DNA of 33,654 nt. Origin: Clostridia bacterium (GTDB lineage: Bacteria > Bacillota_A > Clostridia > Oscillospirales > CAG-272). The notes below the pieces were generated by a model. That model had not been told where the DNA came from, ran no database searches, and was given only the letters and a program-made list of their open reading frames with translations. Where the stretch lies: positions 1 through 33,654 of the forward strand of contig JAFTKI010000001.1 of NCBI GenBank assembly GCA_017453335.1. Reading direction: 5' to 3'. The position numbers were made by a program, and so were the translations under genes. Numbering within the stretch: position 1 is the first letter of the stretch; the number at the start of each line of letters is the position of its first letter. Below are positions 32,532 through 33,654 of this stretch, in pieces.

Positions 32532-33654
32532 TTAGTTATTTCTTATTGTAACTCTTCCGCCTTCAATAATAAAGGTGAACGGGTTCAATTCGTTGTCATA
32601 AGCGCTTATCTTCAACAAAACGCTGTATTCTCCTTCGGGGGCACTTGGCGATACGTCAAACGTAAGAATCAAGATCTCGCCGTCCTTGATATCTGCATCA
32701 TCAATATCTGCTGTATCCCAAAGGAACGTGCAATTACTGCTTAGATTGCTTGGTGCAGTAAACGTCAGGGCGCTGAGCGCTTCCCCACTGCTTGCATTCG
32801 TCAGCACGAAAACATCGGAGTTATATTGAAGTGTTATCATCAGCCCCGTTATACCGGGATTATCCTTTACGGAAATCGCAACTTCGACTTGCGTGTCCCC
32901 GGGAGCGACTTCTATAGGTTCAACGGTTATCGTAGGAGAAAATCCGCACTCCGTACAAACACCGTCCACTATTGTATGCTCAGCCGAATCGGACACTTGC
33001 AAATAACAGCAAGAATACACACGATAGTGTGCATCAAGATGCTTCACCCAAACGATTTCACCCAGATGCTCTGCAAGATCACCGTATTCCATGCCGCAAA
33101 CGTCACATTCTGCTTTGCTTTCACAGGTTGCTGTGCCACCCGTGTGCGTTGCATTTGCTGCTGTCGTTACCTCGCCGCAAACCGAGCACATGATCTCTGT
33201 CGTGCAGTCACCGTCATCGGCGTTGGGAATGTGCTCTGCAAGATCGCCGTATTCCTGACCGCAAACGTCACACTCTGCTTTATGCTCACAAGTAGCGGTT
33301 CCCCCCGTGTGCGTTGCGTTTGCCGCCGTCGTTACCTCGCCACAAACCGAGCACGTGATCTCTGTCGTGCAGTCGCCGTCATCGGCGTTGGGAATGTGCT
33401 CTGCAAGATCACCGTATTCCATGCCGCAAACGTCACATTCTGCTTTGCTTTCACAGGTTGCTGTGCCACCCGTGTGCGTTGCGTTTGCCGCTGTCGTTAC
33501 CTCGCCGCAAACCGAGCACGTGATCTCTGTCGTACAGTCACCGTCATCGGCGTTGGGAATGTGCTCTGCAAGATCGCCGTATTCCATGCCGCAAACGTCA
33601 CATTCTGCTTTGCTTTCACAGGTTGCTGTACCACCCGTGTGCGTTGCGTTAGCC
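32532..33654 (-). CDS. Cys-repeat protein with C-terminal cohesin, 5' end outside window
   Basis: The frame is open to the right window edge, so the N-terminus (including any signal peptide) is not seen. The visible 373 or so residues consist of a tandem array of a 55-residue repeat with C-x2-C pairs (EITCSVCGE and ECDVCG), a linker with a VCTECGF pair, and a C-terminal domain of about 135 residues that aligns by eye with the cohesin of the next gene (VKDNPGITGLMITLQYN, LTFTAP, CTFLWD, ILILTFDV). It ends IRNN. It is the upstream gene of the pair; the two are almost certainly co-transcribed. The role may be a scaffold that binds dockerin-bearing partners. Confidence 0.85.
   Translation of the reverse strand, partial: ANATHTGGTATCESKAECDVCGMEYGDLAEHIPNADDGDCTTEITCSVCGEVTTAANATHTGGTATCESKAECDVCGMEYGDLAEHIPNADDGDCTTEITCSVCGEVTTAANATHTGGTATCEHKAECDVCGQEYGDLAEHIPNADDGDCTTEIMCSVCGEVTTAANATHTGGTATCESKAECDVCGMEYGDLAEHLGEIVWVKHLDAHYRVYSCCYLQVSDSAEHTIVDGVCTECGFSPTITVEPIEVAPGDTQVEVAISVKDNPGITGLMITLQYNSDVFVLTNASSGEALSALTFTAPSNLSSNCTFLWDTADIDDADIKDGEILILTFDVSPSAPEGEYSVLLKISAYDNELNPFTFIIEGGRVTIRNN
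33066..33654. repeat. 165-bp tandem repeats (55-residue Cys-pair unit)
   Basis: Unit starts on the minus strand at 33587, 33422 and 33257, with a final partial unit at 33092 and a partial one running into the window edge. Copies are nearly identical; coding differences include Ser/His (CESK or CEHK), Met/Gln at the first residue and Thr/Met in the EITC segment. The high identity points to recent expansion or homogenisation, and repeat number could differ between strains or be mis-assembled. Confidence 0.93.

Noticed and set aside
33066..33654. Regular repeats resembling a CRISPR array
   Set aside because: The period is 165 bp with no distinct spacers, and the whole array is one open reading frame with conserved Cys pairs.

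Overview
The window looks like a chromosomal piece of a low-to-mid GC, endospore-forming Bacillota of class Clostridia. Evidence: dipicolinate synthase genes, a SpoIVFB-like M50 protease, IreB, strong AGGAGG ribosome binding sites, many TTGACA/TATAAT promoters, and a cohesin/dockerin pair. I cannot name genus or species from this alone.

Layout. (1) 1-2700: the end of an unknown gene, then a minus-strand trmB - nitroreductase - truB operon. (2) 2800-11100: minus-strand acpP, then plus-strand genes: comEC, the dipicolinate pair dpaA-dpaB, an M50 protease, a NatAB-like ABC exporter and a membrane-anchored alpha/beta hydrolase. (3) 11258-16548: a complete temperate gokushovirus (Microviridae) prophage of 5,263 nt. 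It carries rep (VP4), pilot (VP2), capsid (VP1), scaffold (VP3), VP5 and a 39-residue basic protein, bounded by a 17-bp direct repeat inside a dif-like Xer site. It has no integrase. (4) 16600-20640: a 2-hydroxyacid dehydrogenase, a flavodoxin-like protein, a decayed sugar/aldolase locus (HpcH aldolase, stumps of a FGGY kinase and of AraD, divergent AraC regulator) and a 261-bp IS3-family remnant. (5) 20650-24900: a complete potABCD polyamine transporter operon on the minus strand. (6) 25070-27760: ireB - ribF - D,D-carboxypeptidase-like gene. (7) 27928-33654: two adjacent minus-strand surface proteins: an upstream one cut by the window edge, with 55-residue Cys-pair tandem repeats and a C-terminal cohesin, and a 1,528-residue one with a duplicated unknown domain, a cohesin and a C-terminal dockerin.

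The most unusual material is in two places. In the prophage, a complete counter-strand transcription unit lies between VP2 and VP1: a perfect promoter, perfect Shine-Dalgarno, 48-codon ORF and hairpin terminator. No canonical microvirus gene is on that strand, so it is a candidate lysogeny or replication regulator. At the right end, cohesin and dockerin occur on the same polypeptide next to a second cohesin protein, and the larger protein has two copies of a roughly 215-residue domain that may have a glutamine-amidotransferase-like fold.

All calls were made by reading the sequence and translations. No database search, structure prediction or GC-skew computation was run.
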